A stretch of 64,000 bases of DNA from UBA2357 sp046295975 (GTDB taxonomy: Bacteria > Pseudomonadota > Gammaproteobacteria > Burkholderiales > Rhodocyclaceae): assembly GCA_046295975.1 (NCBI GenBank), contig JBKBMG010000006.1, forward strand, positions 1-64,000, in the 5' to 3' direction. Within the stretch, counting starts at the first letter, position 1. The number at the start of each line of letters is the position of its first letter. A program made the position numbers and the translations under genes. The notes beneath the pieces were generated by a model. That model saw only the letters and a list, made by a program, of their open reading frames with translations. It was not told the DNA's origin and ran no database searches. Shown piece after piece: positions 36,001 to 44,921 of the stretch.

Positions 36001-36716
36001 GCAACATGATCGGCGCGGTTGTCGGGGTTCAGCCCTTCGGTGGCGAGGGCTGCTCGGGTACCGGCCCGAAGGCCGGGGGGCCGCTCTACCTGCACCGCCT
36101 GTTGCGGCGCACCCCCGGGGCGTTGCGCGACCAGCCCGCGGACCCCGCGGCGGCGGCCGGCCTGGAGTGGATGCGGGGGTGGCTGGAGGGCGACGCCCGC
36201 AGCCTGCTGGAAGGTGACGAGATCGCGATGCTGCGGGATCGGGCCGACGCCTACCGTGACCGCGCGATCACCGGCCTGCGGCTGGTGTTGCCCGGACCGA
36301 CCGGGGAGGACAACAGCTTGCGCTTCGTTGCCCGTGGGCGGGTGTATTGCCGCGCGACCAGCCGCGCCGGCTATGTGCACCAAGTGCTCGCCGGGCTGGC
36401 CAGCGGCAATGCGGTGGTCCTCGAGTCGAATGCCGCCGCCCAAGCGGTGATCCAGGCATTGCCGGACAGTCTGCGCAAGCGGGTCGTGTTGGCGGCGACA
36501 GGCGCCGATGAAGCCTTCGATGCCATGCTCTACGAAGGTGACGAGGTCGGCGCCGACGCTGCAAGTCGGGCGTTGGCGGCGCGTCCGGGGCCGATCCTGC
36601 CATTGCTGCGTGCGGAACCCGAGTACGACCTGGCGCGCCTGGTGCATGAGCGCACGGTGAGCGTGAACACCGCGGCAGCGGGCGGCAATGCGAGCCTGAT
36701 GGCGATGGGGGGGTAG
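33048..36716 (+). CDS. putA: Bifunctional proline dehydrogenase / L-glutamate gamma-semialdehyde dehydrogenase
   Basis: Giant bifunctional enzyme of 1222 residues converting proline to glutamate. The proline dehydrogenase barrel spans roughly 130-480 (GNGISVKLSALHPRY, MVRLVKGAYWDSEIK). The aldehyde dehydrogenase domain follows from about 545, with GPVVCISPWNFPLAIFTGQ, FTGSTEV and the catalytic Cys831 in DSAGQRCSALR. A third, ALDH-like C-terminal domain ends in the family signature ERTVSVNTAAAGGNASLM. The N-terminal ribbon-helix-helix repressor domain of enterobacterial PutA is absent. GAGGTGA precedes ATG 33048. It is 159 bases after the symporter, probably co-regulated by the divergent Lrp-type protein. 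Confidence 0.95.
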   Translation: MNTRRYAPAAAALPEHARPLARTRITEAYRTPEPDCLPPLIAAARLDEAARARVHALGSRLVTGLRAKRTRSSGVDALMKEFSLSSQEGVALMCLAEALLRVPDKATADSLIRDKLAHGDWRSHLGNSPSLFVNAATWGLLVTGRLVATRSEEGLTTALNRLLARGGEPLIRKGMDLAMRMLGEQFVTGRHIEEALERGAACEKRGYRYSFDMLGEAAMTQVDALRYHAAYEQAIHAIGKASAGRGVVDGNGISVKLSALHPRYVWSQPDRVLAELLPRLKALCLLAKRYDIGLNIDAEEADRLEPSLDLLEALVRDPDLAGWNGLGFVVQAYQKRAPFVLDWIAEIARAHGRRVMVRLVKGAYWDSEIKRAQVDGLEGYPVYTRKVYTDVSYLACARRLLAARDVIYPQFATHNAQTLAAVVEMAGPGYTIGDYEFQCLHGMGEPLYDQVVSNPDLRRLVRIYAPVGSHETLLAYLVRRLLENGANTSFVNRIVDESVPVDELVADPVAQAEHLAGVPHPRIPLPRALYGGERANSLGIDLSNERVRATLVDALEASHGTGYEARPLLAGVAAGGGALRSVCNPADRRDQVGTVIEASAADVDLALTSAEAAAGDWAICPPAERAAVVERAADLMEQRSAELIALIVREAGKSWPNAVAEIREAVDFCRYYAREARGFDNGTHQPLGPVVCISPWNFPLAIFTGQVAAALVAGNPVLAKPAEQTPLIAAAAVRLLHEAGVPAGVLQLLPGNGEVVGAALVADTRVRGVMFTGSTEVANLINRALAARGGDVPLIAETGGQNAMIVDSTALPEQVVADVMLSAFDSAGQRCSALRVLCVQEDIADGLLDMLRGAMDELSVGNTADVRMDIGPVIDAEARDSLEAHVAQMQAAGCRVRRLALDEATRWGTFVAPTLVEIDGLARLRREQFGPVLHVLRFPAAGLDALVDEINATGYGLTMGLHTRIDERIARIVGRAQVGNLYVNRNMIGAVVGVQPFGGEGCSGTGPKAGGPLYLHRLLRRTPGALRDQPADPAAAAGLEWMRGWLEGDARSLLEGDEIAMLRDRADAYRDRAITGLRLVLPGPTGEDNSLRFVARGRVYCRATSRAGYVHQVLAGLASGNAVVLESNAAAQAVIQALPDSLRKRVVLAATGADEAFDAMLYEGDEVGADAASRALAARPGPILPLLRAEPEYDLARLVHERTVSVNTAAAGGNASLMAMGG

Positions 36717-36849
36717 GCGCCCTCGGGGGCAACCGGCCCGGCTTCGCTCGGCAGGCCTGTTGCTCGCCTGACGGGCCACGGTCGTTCCGGCAGCGCCCAG
36801 CGGCCCGTCGTGCGGCGGGAATGATAATTACCGTTTCTTGCCGTTTGCC

Positions 36850-36878
36850 ACCCTCCCGGCCGCCATGGCCGGGAGGGT
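36850..36878. repeat. Perfect 12-bp inverted repeat before tamA
   Basis: ACCCTCCCGGCC (36850-36861) pairs with GGCCGGGAGGGT (36867-36878) around a five-base loop. No T-run follows on either strand. It may end putA transcription rho-independently only weakly, or be a protein site or RNA hairpin in the tamA leader. Confidence 0.6.
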
Positions 36879-36983
36879 AGAATCGAGGGCATGACGAAGC
36901 CGTTCATGCTCTTCACCCATGACCTCATTTCGTGCCGCCTCAGCCCGGGCAGGGCGATGGCGGCGTTTTTCCGGGGGGCGCGT

Positions 36984-38741
36984 ATGCGCCGCTCGGCTTG
37001 GCGTCCGGTCTGCCGTCGGCTGCTGTTTGCTACCGTGGCGGCGCTCGGGTTGCTAACGGGAATATCCGTTCATGCCGACACCCTTCAGGTGCGCCTTGAG
37101 GCGCCGGACGAGGTGCGACCCCTGCTCGAGCGCCACCTGCGCCTGCTAAACCGTGAACAGGCCGTACCTGAGGAGCGCGGCGACCGCCTCGCCCTGGTGC
37201 GTCGTACCCGTCGCGAAGTCGCCAGCCTGCTCGCCACCGAAGGGTATTTTTCGTCTGACATGACGCTTGAGCGCGACGGTGCCAACTGGACGCTGACCGT
37301 CACGCCCGGCGTGCGGGCGATGGTGGGGGAGGTGTCGCTGACTTTCACCGGCGCGCTCGCCGACGATTCGCCCCAACTCGCCGCACGGCGGGACCGCCTG
37401 CGTGCCGGGTGGGCGCTACCTTCCGGACAGGTATTCCGCCAGGCGGACTGGGATGCGGCCAAGCAGGCCTTGCTCGATGGGGTTGCCGGACGCGACTATG
37501 CGGCGGCACGCATCGTGGCCAGCCGCGCGGCGGTCGACGCCGAGGCCGGGCGGGTGGCGCTGTCGGTCAGCATCGAGTCGGGGCCGCCCTTCTTTCTCGG
37601 GCAGCTCGAAGTCAGTGGCATCGAGCGCCTGCCCGAGCGTCTGGTCGAGCGCTACAGCATCCTGCGCGAGGGAGAACCCTTCGACCAGGACCGTTTGCTG
37701 GCCTTCCAGAGTGCCTTGCAGAACGCACCGCAGTTCGCCTCCGTCATCGTCGAGCTGGATCGCGATCCTGCCAGGGCGCATGCGGCGCCGGTCAAGGTCC
37801 GGGTATCAGAGGCGTTTTCCCGCCATCTGTCCTTCGGTACCGGCTACTCCACCAACACCGGCGCGCGCATCGAAACCAACTGGCGCGACGTGAACCTGCG
37901 CGGCTCGGGCCTGGAGCTGTCCACCGGTCTCCGGTTGGAGCAGCGCCGCCAGGCGGCCTACGCCGATCTGTTCCTGCCGCCGGAACAGAACCGGCATCGC
38001 GACAGTTTCGGCCTGCTGGTTGATCGCAGCGATATCGAAGGACTAAGCTCCACCGTCCAGGCCATCGGTGCGACTCGTACCCGTCAGCGCGGTGACATCG
38101 AGACCGCTATTGGATTGCGCTACCAGCACGAGAACCTCAGGCCCCAGGGGTTGGTGGCCACCAGTCGCAACGCCCTGACCGCCAACTGGTCGTGGATACA
38201 GCGCAAGGTGGATAACCTGCTCGATCCGCGCAGCGGCTACGTGCTGCACGTTGAACTCGGCGGTGGCGCCAAGGCCTTGTTGTCCGATCAGGATTTCGTG
38301 CGTACCTATGGACGGTTGGTCCGCTATCAGCCGGTGGGCGAGCGTGACGTACTGATCCTGCGCGGTGAGTTGGGGGCGACTTTTGCCGAGAGCCGCGACG
38401 GCATCCCCCAGGACTTCCTGTTCCGCACCGGTGGCGCCCAGACCGTGCGCGGCTACGCCTTCAACAGCCTGGGGGTGCGGCGGGGGCAGGCCACACTTGG
38501 CGGGCGCTTTCTCGGCACCGCCAGTGCCGAGTATGTGCGCTGGTTCAAGCCCGACTGGGGGGTGGCGACCTTCGTCGATGTCGGCGACGCGGCCGACGAC
38601 CGTGACAGCATGGACCTCAAGCTCGGCTACGGCCTGGGCGCACGCTGGCGCAGCCCCGCCGGGCCGCTCGCGCTGGACGTCGCCTACGCGCATGACGACC
38701 GCCGCTTCCGCATCCATTTCGCGATCGGCATCGCGTTCTGA
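36984..38741 (+). CDS. tamA: Outer-membrane translocation and assembly module protein TamA
   Basis: Omp85-family outer-membrane protein of 585 residues. It has a signal peptide (LLFATVAALGLLTGISVHA), three POTRA-like domains to about residue 260 (for example FFLGQLEVSGIERLPE), then a 16-strand barrel with the Omp85 motif GGAQTVRGY and terminal Phe (IHFAIGIAF). ATG 36984 is chosen for the G-rich ribosome site and the fit of the signal peptide; ATGs at 36957 and 36891 are alternatives. TamA works with TamB, usually encoded just downstream. Here the next gene is convergent and unrelated, so tamB must lie elsewhere. Confidence 0.88.
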   Translation: MRRSAWRPVCRRLLFATVAALGLLTGISVHADTLQVRLEAPDEVRPLLERHLRLLNREQAVPEERGDRLALVRRTRREVASLLATEGYFSSDMTLERDGANWTLTVTPGVRAMVGEVSLTFTGALADDSPQLAARRDRLRAGWALPSGQVFRQADWDAAKQALLDGVAGRDYAAARIVASRAAVDAEAGRVALSVSIESGPPFFLGQLEVSGIERLPERLVERYSILREGEPFDQDRLLAFQSALQNAPQFASVIVELDRDPARAHAAPVKVRVSEAFSRHLSFGTGYSTNTGARIETNWRDVNLRGSGLELSTGLRLEQRRQAAYADLFLPPEQNRHRDSFGLLVDRSDIEGLSSTVQAIGATRTRQRGDIETAIGLRYQHENLRPQGLVATSRNALTANWSWIQRKVDNLLDPRSGYVLHVELGGGAKALLSDQDFVRTYGRLVRYQPVGERDVLILRGELGATFAESRDGIPQDFLFRTGGAQTVRGYAFNSLGVRRGQATLGGRFLGTASAEYVRWFKPDWGVATFVDVGDAADDRDSMDLKLGYGLGARWRSPAGPLALDVAYAHDDRRFRIHFAIGIAF

Positions 38742-38806
38742 GCACTGCCACGGCCGACCCCACGCGCCGGGGTAGCCGCGGCGCCTGGGTGTGGGGCGGG
38801 AATGGG

Positions 38807-39622
38807 TTACTGCAGCTGCTCGTAGCGGCTGACGATGCCTTCCATGGTTTCGAGAATCCGCTCGCTCGTCGTCGCCACGTGCACCGCGTGCTCGCGGCTG
38901 CCACCGTTGCGCGGATCGAGTGCCTGCTCGAAGAAGAACCACTGTTGGCGCACGAGCTCGAGTTCGCGGCGGATGTCCTCGGTGGTCGTTTCCGCTGCCT
39001 CCAGTTCCTCCAGGCCGGCCACGAACTCCTTGCGTGCGTCGGCCAGTTCGGTCGCAACGATCTCGCCACCGATGCCCCAAACCATTGCCTGATAGTTCTT
39101 GGCCATGCGTTGCGACAGCATGCGTTGCCGTCCCGAAACGTTCACCAGCCGGCCAGCGGTTGTCGCCGCATGCCTTTCCAGCTGCACCGTTCCTTCGTGG
39201 GCGAGAGTGAGCACCTGTTCGGACAACGACAGCACGCGTGCGCCACCGTCCTGGTCCGGGGTGCCGGCCGTAAGCGCCTCCTTGTATGTCGCCCAGGTCT
39301 GAGCCAGACGTTCATAGGTGGCGAGTATCTCCGGGGTCGGCGCGAAGGCCGTCAACTCGGTCAGCTGTTTGTCGAACAAGCGCACCGAGGCGTCGAGGAT
39401 GCGTGCCGAGCGCTCGGTGTCTATGCCCTGCGCGACCTGAAGATACGCCTTGGCGATGCGTTGCGAGAGCATGCGCTCGCGTCCGGCGACGTTGATTGCG
39501 GTGTTGAGGTCGGTGATGTCAGCGTGGGCAGGCGCGATACTGATGCTCGCAATGACTGCGATGGCCAGCAACAGGTGCTGGAGTGCGCGACGCGCGTGCG
39601 CGATGATTTTCGGGGTACTCAT
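38807..39622 (-). CDS. Secreted protein with two type IV pili/PilJ-type sensor domains
   Basis: Protein of 271 residues with a signal peptide (LLLAIAVIASISIAPAHA) and two copies of the PilJ N-terminal four-helix module. The copies are marked by GRERMLSQRIAKAYLQV (about 47-63) and GRQRMLSQRMAKNYQAM. No membrane anchor, HAMP or signalling domain follows, so it is a free periplasmic sensor-like protein. Such modules in NarX/PilJ relatives bind small ligands including nitrate. The ligand and partner are unknown. It is convergent with tamA. Confidence 0.82.
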   Translation of the reverse strand: MSTPKIIAHARRALQHLLLAIAVIASISIAPAHADITDLNTAINVAGRERMLSQRIAKAYLQVAQGIDTERSARILDASVRLFDKQLTELTAFAPTPEILATYERLAQTWATYKEALTAGTPDQDGGARVLSLSEQVLTLAHEGTVQLERHAATTAGRLVNVSGRQRMLSQRMAKNYQAMVWGIGGEIVATELADARKEFVAGLEELEAAETTTEDIRRELELVRQQWFFFEQALDPRNGGSREHAVHVATTSERILETMEGIVSRYEQLQ

Positions 39623-39854
39623 TCGGGCTCCGGAACGATGTGATTGACTGCCTCGCCGGTCATGTCATGGCGATTTGGGGTGCCACTATAGCGTCGCCCG
39701 GGCGCGGGTGACATGACTACGGTCAACTCGGTTGCGTCTTGCCGGTGTGCCGCTGGCGACCCTCGCATGCAGGCCGAGCGCGTCGGGAAGTGCGGGGGGC
39801 GACGGAAATTTCGGGTGGTTTGGTACGGGCGGACAAAAAACCTCGCTGTCCGCT
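39623..39854. other. Upstream flank of the groESL control region
   Basis: About 230 bases between the PilJ-domain gene and the groES promoter. No gene or clear additional site is visible. The PilJ-domain gene's own promoter should lie here on the minus strand. Confidence 0.4.
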
Positions 39855-39884
39855 CTTGAAATCGCAATACCTCGTCCCTATTAT
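39855..39884 (+). promoter_or_regulatory. Overlapping sigma-32 and sigma-70 promoters of groESL
   Basis: CTTGAAA (39855-39861) and CCCTAT (39876-39881), 14 bases apart, fit the heat-shock sigma-32 consensus. In the same place TTGAAA (39856-39861) and TATTAT (39879-39884), separated by 17 bases, form a good housekeeping promoter. The CIRCE operator begins at the last base of the -10, so HrcA bound there would block both. Confidence 0.8.
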
Positions 39885-39910
39885 TAGCACTCGTTGGCAG
39901 TGAGTGCTAA
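39884..39910 (+). promoter_or_regulatory. CIRCE operator (HrcA binding site)
   Basis: TTAGCACTC (39884-39892), nine-base spacer, GAGTGCTAA (39902-39910): an exact CIRCE inverted repeat. It gives heat-inducible derepression of groESL through HrcA, whose gene is not in the window. Confidence 0.97.
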
Positions 39911-40006
39911 CAGCCGGGTTCCAGTAGCCCGACTCTTAGTGAATGAGACGTCCACGGCGGATGCATCCGCCAGCATGTTTGAATTCGAACCAAAAGGAGT
40001 GATTCG

Positions 40007-40297
40007 ATGAATATTCGTCCCTTGCATGATCGCGTGATCGTCAAGCGCCTCGAAGCCGAGCGCAAGACTGCCAGCGGTATCGTGATCCCCGATTCCGCCG
40101 GTGAAAAGCCCGATCAAGGCGAAGTGATCGCCGTCGGCAACGGCAAGATCCTCGACGATGGCAAGGTTCGCCCGATGGCCGTCAAGGCCGGCGACAAGGT
40201 TTTGTTCGGCAAGTATGCCGGCCAGACCGTGAAGGTCGAAGGCGAGGAGCTGCTCGTCATGCGCGAAGAAGACATCATGGGTGTCGTCGAGGGTTGA
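40007..40297 (+). CDS. groES: Co-chaperonin GroES
   Basis: Heptameric lid of the chaperonin, 96 residues: MNIRPLHDRVIVKRLEAE start, the mobile loop around KTASGIVIPDSAGEKP, and the roof/base region GKYAGQTVKVEGEELLVMREEDIMGV. AAAGGAGTG precedes the ATG. It is first in the groES-groEL operon under CIRCE and sigma-32 control. Confidence 0.97.
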   Translation: MNIRPLHDRVIVKRLEAERKTASGIVIPDSAGEKPDQGEVIAVGNGKILDDGKVRPMAVKAGDKVLFGKYAGQTVKVEGEELLVMREEDIMGVVEG

Positions 40298-40379
40298 TCG
40301 GGTTTCCCGTTCCCTCCGATCGTTCTGTCGCACGCGTCCGCTTTTCTTGGCGGACCACGAATTCAAGGAGTAACAAGCA

Positions 40380-42029
<1,650 letters not shown>

Positions 42030-42083
42030 TTCCCGCCCATGGCCGGGTGTGCGGTATCGTGCCGCACACCGCCAGCCAACACG

Positions 42084-42125
42084 CATAAGCAGACAGCCCC
42101 GCTTCGGCGGGGCTGTCTGCTTATG
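42084..42125 (+). terminator. Terminator of groESL
   Basis: A perfect 19-base stem (42084-42102 with 42107-42125) is closed by a TTCG tetraloop, one of the most stable hairpins in the window. The outer part (CATAAGCAGAC/GTCTGCTTATG) is AT-richer, but no long T-run follows. Confidence 0.85.
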
Positions 42126-42393
42126 GGCTACCCGCGGGAAAGCCCAGCCTATGTGCGAGTTCCCGTGTGTTGGGGGGATTGGGGTAAGATTCGGGCGAAG
42201 TCCCGGCGGTGTCCGGTCGCTGATGGACCGGAGAGGCGGCCAGAAGCGAGACCAGAAAGGCGGCGGGGGGTGCCCACAAGGACACGCCCCCGGAAGCGCG
42301 GTAACGTGCCCGCACTCCATGGACCGGCAAAAAGAAGAACAGCGGGTTCACGATATAGCCGTTCGCTTACACATAACTTACACCCTGATTCCA
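42126..42393. other. Leader region of the two-component operon
   Basis: About 270 bases without a gene. The right end is AT-rich and holds a direct repeat (42366-42383) just before the response regulator start. No Shine-Dalgarno is visible before ATG 42394. Confidence 0.4.
42366..42383 (+). promoter_or_regulatory. Direct repeat CTTACAC with 11-bp period
   Basis: CTTACAC at 42366-42372 is repeated exactly at 42377-42383. An 11-base period is the spacing used by OmpR/PhoB-family regulators, which bind as head-to-tail dimers. Its place 10 bases before the start of such a regulator suggests autoregulation. Confidence 0.4.
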
Positions 42394-43080
42394 ATGCGGA
42401 TTCTGCTCGCCGAAGATGATAAGGTCATTGCCGACGGCTTGTGCCGGGCGCTCAGGAAGAGCGGGTTCGCGGTGGATCACGTCGGTTCCGGTGCCGAGGC
42501 CGACGCAGCACTGGTCTCGCAGCCGTACGACCTGCTGATCCTCGACCTCGGCCTGCCCAAGCTTCCCGGAATCGAGGTGCTCAAGCGCCTGCGCAGTCGC
42601 AAGTCGGCCATGCCGGTGCTGATTCTCACCGCTCAGGACGGTATCGACGAGCGGGTGCGCGGCCTGGATGCCGGTGCCGACGACTATCTCACCAAGCCGT
42701 TCGCGCTGCCCGAGCTCGAGGCCAGGGTACGGGCATTGACCCGCCGCGGCACGGGCCAGCCCCGCTGCATAGAGTTGGGCGAGCTGAGCTACGACCAGGC
42801 CGACCGGGTGGTCAAGATCAAGGGTCAACTGGTGGAGTTGTCAGCCCGCGAGATCGGTTTGCTGGAGGTGCTCTTGCTGCGCGTCGGGCGCTTGGTGAGC
42901 AAAGACCAACTGGTCGATCACTTGTGTGGCTGGGGCGAGGAGGTCTCGAGCAACGCCATCGAGGTGTATGTGCATCGTCTGCGCAAGAAGCTTGAGGACA
43001 GCGGCGTGCGCATCGTCACCGTGCGCGGGCTGGGATACTGCCTGGAATACCCGGATGCGTCGCAGACGCCGAAAGTCTGA
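42394..43080 (+). CDS. OmpR-family response regulator (TctD/QseB-like)
   Basis: Response regulator of 228 residues. The receiver domain starts MRILLAEDDKVIADGL, with the phospho-acceptor Asp in LLILDLGLPKLPG and the conserved Lys in DYLTKPFAL. A winged-helix DNA-binding domain follows (SAREIGLLEVLL, EVYVHRLRKKLEDSG, IVTVRGLGYCLE). It overlaps the kinase gene by 26 bases. The pairing with a 2CSK_N-type kinase is that of TctD/TctE, which sense tricarboxylates in other bacteria, but no transporter genes lie next to it. Confidence 0.88.
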   Translation: MRILLAEDDKVIADGLCRALRKSGFAVDHVGSGAEADAALVSQPYDLLILDLGLPKLPGIEVLKRLRSRKSAMPVLILTAQDGIDERVRGLDAGADDYLTKPFALPELEARVRALTRRGTGQPRCIELGELSYDQADRVVKIKGQLVELSAREIGLLEVLLLRVGRLVSKDQLVDHLCGWGEEVSSNAIEVYVHRLRKKLEDSGVRIVTVRGLGYCLEYPDASQTPKV

Positions 43081-44527
43081 CCGGGCGGGCGGCACGAAAT
43101 CGGGGCCGTCCCAACCCAACTCGCTGTTCGGCGAAATTCTCGACTGGATGCTTGCGCCGCTGCTGTTCCTGTGGCCCATCTCCATCATCGTGACCCACAA
43201 CGTTGCCGACAACATCGCCAACCAGCCTTATGACCTGGCGCTGGCGGACAGCGTGCGTGCGCTTGCGCGCCTGGTGTCGGTGGACGACGGCCGGGTAAGA
43301 GTCGATTTTCCCGCGCCGCCCCGCGCGCTGTTCCGCTCCGACCAGGACGATACGGTGTATTACCAAGTTGCCCGCGACGGTGGGGATATCGTTACCGGCG
43401 ATGCACAGATCGCGTGGGTGGCGCCGCCGCCGCGTTTCTTCGCCGAACAGGTCAATTACCGCGACGACGTGATCCATGGCGAGCAGGTGCGCATCGCCTA
43501 CCAGTTCATGCGCTTCGCCGAAGCGCCGGAACCGGTGGTGTTGGTCCAGGTGGCCGAGACGCGCAACAAGCGCAGCGATCTGGCCTCGCGGGTGGTCACC
43601 GGGGTGCTGCTGCCACAGTTCGCCATCATCCCCCTTGCGGTCATCCTGGTGTGGGTCGGCCTGACCCGCGGGATTGCGCCGCTCAACCGCCTGCAAAGCC
43701 TGATCCGCCGCCGGCGCCCCACCGACCTGTCGCCGATCGAGCCGGCCAGCGTGCCGGAGGAGGTGCGTCCCCTGATCGTCTCGTTCAACGACATGATGGC
43801 GCGATTGGAAGAGAACCTTCAGGCGCAGCAGCGCTTCATTGCCGATGCGGCGCACCAGATGCGCACTCCACTCACCGGTTTGAAGATGCAGACGGAGCTG
43901 GCGCTGCAGGAAGGCGATCCGGAACTGCTGCGTCAATCGCTCCAGCACATCGTCGACAGCACCGACCGCGCAGTGCACCTCATCAACCAGTTGCTGTCGC
44001 TGGCGCGGGCCGAGGCCACGTCGGAGAAAGTCTACGCCGTCGAACAGGTGGATCTGGAGGCGCTGGTGCGCGAGGTGGCGCAGGAGCTATTCCCACGTGC
44101 GCTTGCCAAGGACATCGATTTCGGCGTCGAGTACAGCGGGCATTTGCTGCTGGTGGACGGCAACGGCGTGCTGTTGCGCGAGATGATCAAGAACCTCGTG
44201 GACAACGCGATCAAATACACTCCGCGCGGCGGTAGCGTCACCGCGCGCACACGGGCGGCAGGAGCAACGATCTTCGAGGTTGAGGATACGGGCGTGGGCA
44301 TCCCCGACGGTGACCGCGAGATGGTGTTCGAGCGCTTCTACCGGGTATTGGGCAGCGGCGAGGATGGATCCGGACTGGGGCTGCCCATCGTCCGCGAGAT
44401 CGTCGATCTGCACGGTGCGACGGTCTCGCTCAACCCCAATCCTGCTGGCCAGGGCACGATCGCGCAGGTAGTCTTCCGGCGTGGTCACGCGACCACAGCA
44501 ATTGCCATGCCCCATGCCCGGGAATAG
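43055..44527 (+). CDS. Sensor histidine kinase (TctE-like)
   Basis: Membrane histidine kinase of 490 residues. The first helix (WMLAPLLFLWPISIIVTHNVA) is followed by a periplasmic 2CSK_N-type sensor of about 130 residues and a second helix (GVLLPQFAIIPLAVILVWVGL). Then come HAMP, the dimerisation/phospho-acceptor helix FIADAAHQMRTPLTGLK, and the ATPase with N box KNLVDNAIKYTPRGG, DTGVGIP and GSGLGLPIVREI. ATG 43055 has GGAA upstream and overlaps the regulator gene. The signal is unknown. Confidence 0.88.
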   Translation: MRRRRRKSDRAGGTKSGPSQPNSLFGEILDWMLAPLLFLWPISIIVTHNVADNIANQPYDLALADSVRALARLVSVDDGRVRVDFPAPPRALFRSDQDDTVYYQVARDGGDIVTGDAQIAWVAPPPRFFAEQVNYRDDVIHGEQVRIAYQFMRFAEAPEPVVLVQVAETRNKRSDLASRVVTGVLLPQFAIIPLAVILVWVGLTRGIAPLNRLQSLIRRRRPTDLSPIEPASVPEEVRPLIVSFNDMMARLEENLQAQQRFIADAAHQMRTPLTGLKMQTELALQEGDPELLRQSLQHIVDSTDRAVHLINQLLSLARAEATSEKVYAVEQVDLEALVREVAQELFPRALAKDIDFGVEYSGHLLLVDGNGVLLREMIKNLVDNAIKYTPRGGSVTARTRAAGATIFEVEDTGVGIPDGDREMVFERFYRVLGSGEDGSGLGLPIVREIVDLHGATVSLNPNPAGQGTIAQVVFRRGHATTAIAMPHARE

Positions 44528-44587
44528 GCAGTATCGTTGGCACGGCAGCCGCGACTCGCCGGCAGGAAAAAATACCGCAAAGTAGAT

Positions 44588-44615
44588 TTGACTAAGAAAG
44601 GAAGTCCGCTATAAT
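44588..44615 (+). promoter_or_regulatory. Promoter of tRNA-Phe
   Basis: TTGACT (44588-44593), 16-base spacer, TATAAT (44610-44615). The expected start point near 44622 is just before the tRNA. Confidence 0.8.
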
Positions 44616-44628
44616 GCGCGTCTTCACT

Positions 44629-44704
44629 GGCCAGGTAGCTCAGTTGGTAGAGCAGCGGATTGAAAATCCGCGTGTCGGCGGTTCGATTCCGTCCCTGGCC
44701 ACCA
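44629..44704 (+). tRNA. tRNA-Phe (GAA)
   Basis: A 76-base cloverleaf. The acceptor stem GGCCAGG pairs with CCTGGCC, D-loop AGTTGGTA, anticodon loop TTGAAAA with anticodon GAA, T-loop TTCGATT, and CCA encoded at the 3' end. All stems pair. Confidence 0.97.
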
Positions 44705-44730
44705 GATTCCGACCCCTGCTGTGGGTTACG

Positions 44731-44762
44731 AAAGCGGAGGCATTATTGCCTCCGCTTTTTCG
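44731..44762 (+). terminator. Terminator of tRNA-Phe
   Basis: AAAGCGGAGGC (44731-44741) pairs with GCCTCCGCTTT (44748-44758) around ATTATT, followed by TT. The stem is perfect. Confidence 0.85.
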
Positions 44763-44921
44763 TTTGTGGGGAAGCGGATCTCTGTTCCGGTGTTCGCTGG
44801 ACGGAACTCACATGCGCCATCACTCCCCCTTTTTCGGCTTGGCAGCACGATGTGCGTTGCGCGGGTTGCGCTGCGACCGCACGTAGGTTAACTGTCGTTG
44901 TGACCGGCCGGAGGCTGGCTG

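Noticed and set aside
36832..36846. Fur-box-like ATGATAATTACC upstream of tamA
   Set aside because: Only one half-site matches the 19-bp consensus, and the neighbouring genes have no iron connection.
42126..42393. N-terminal extension of the TctD-like regulator into the upstream region
   Set aside because: The receiver domain begins exactly at ATG 42394. The upstream frame is Gly/Arg-rich and crosses the groEL terminator.
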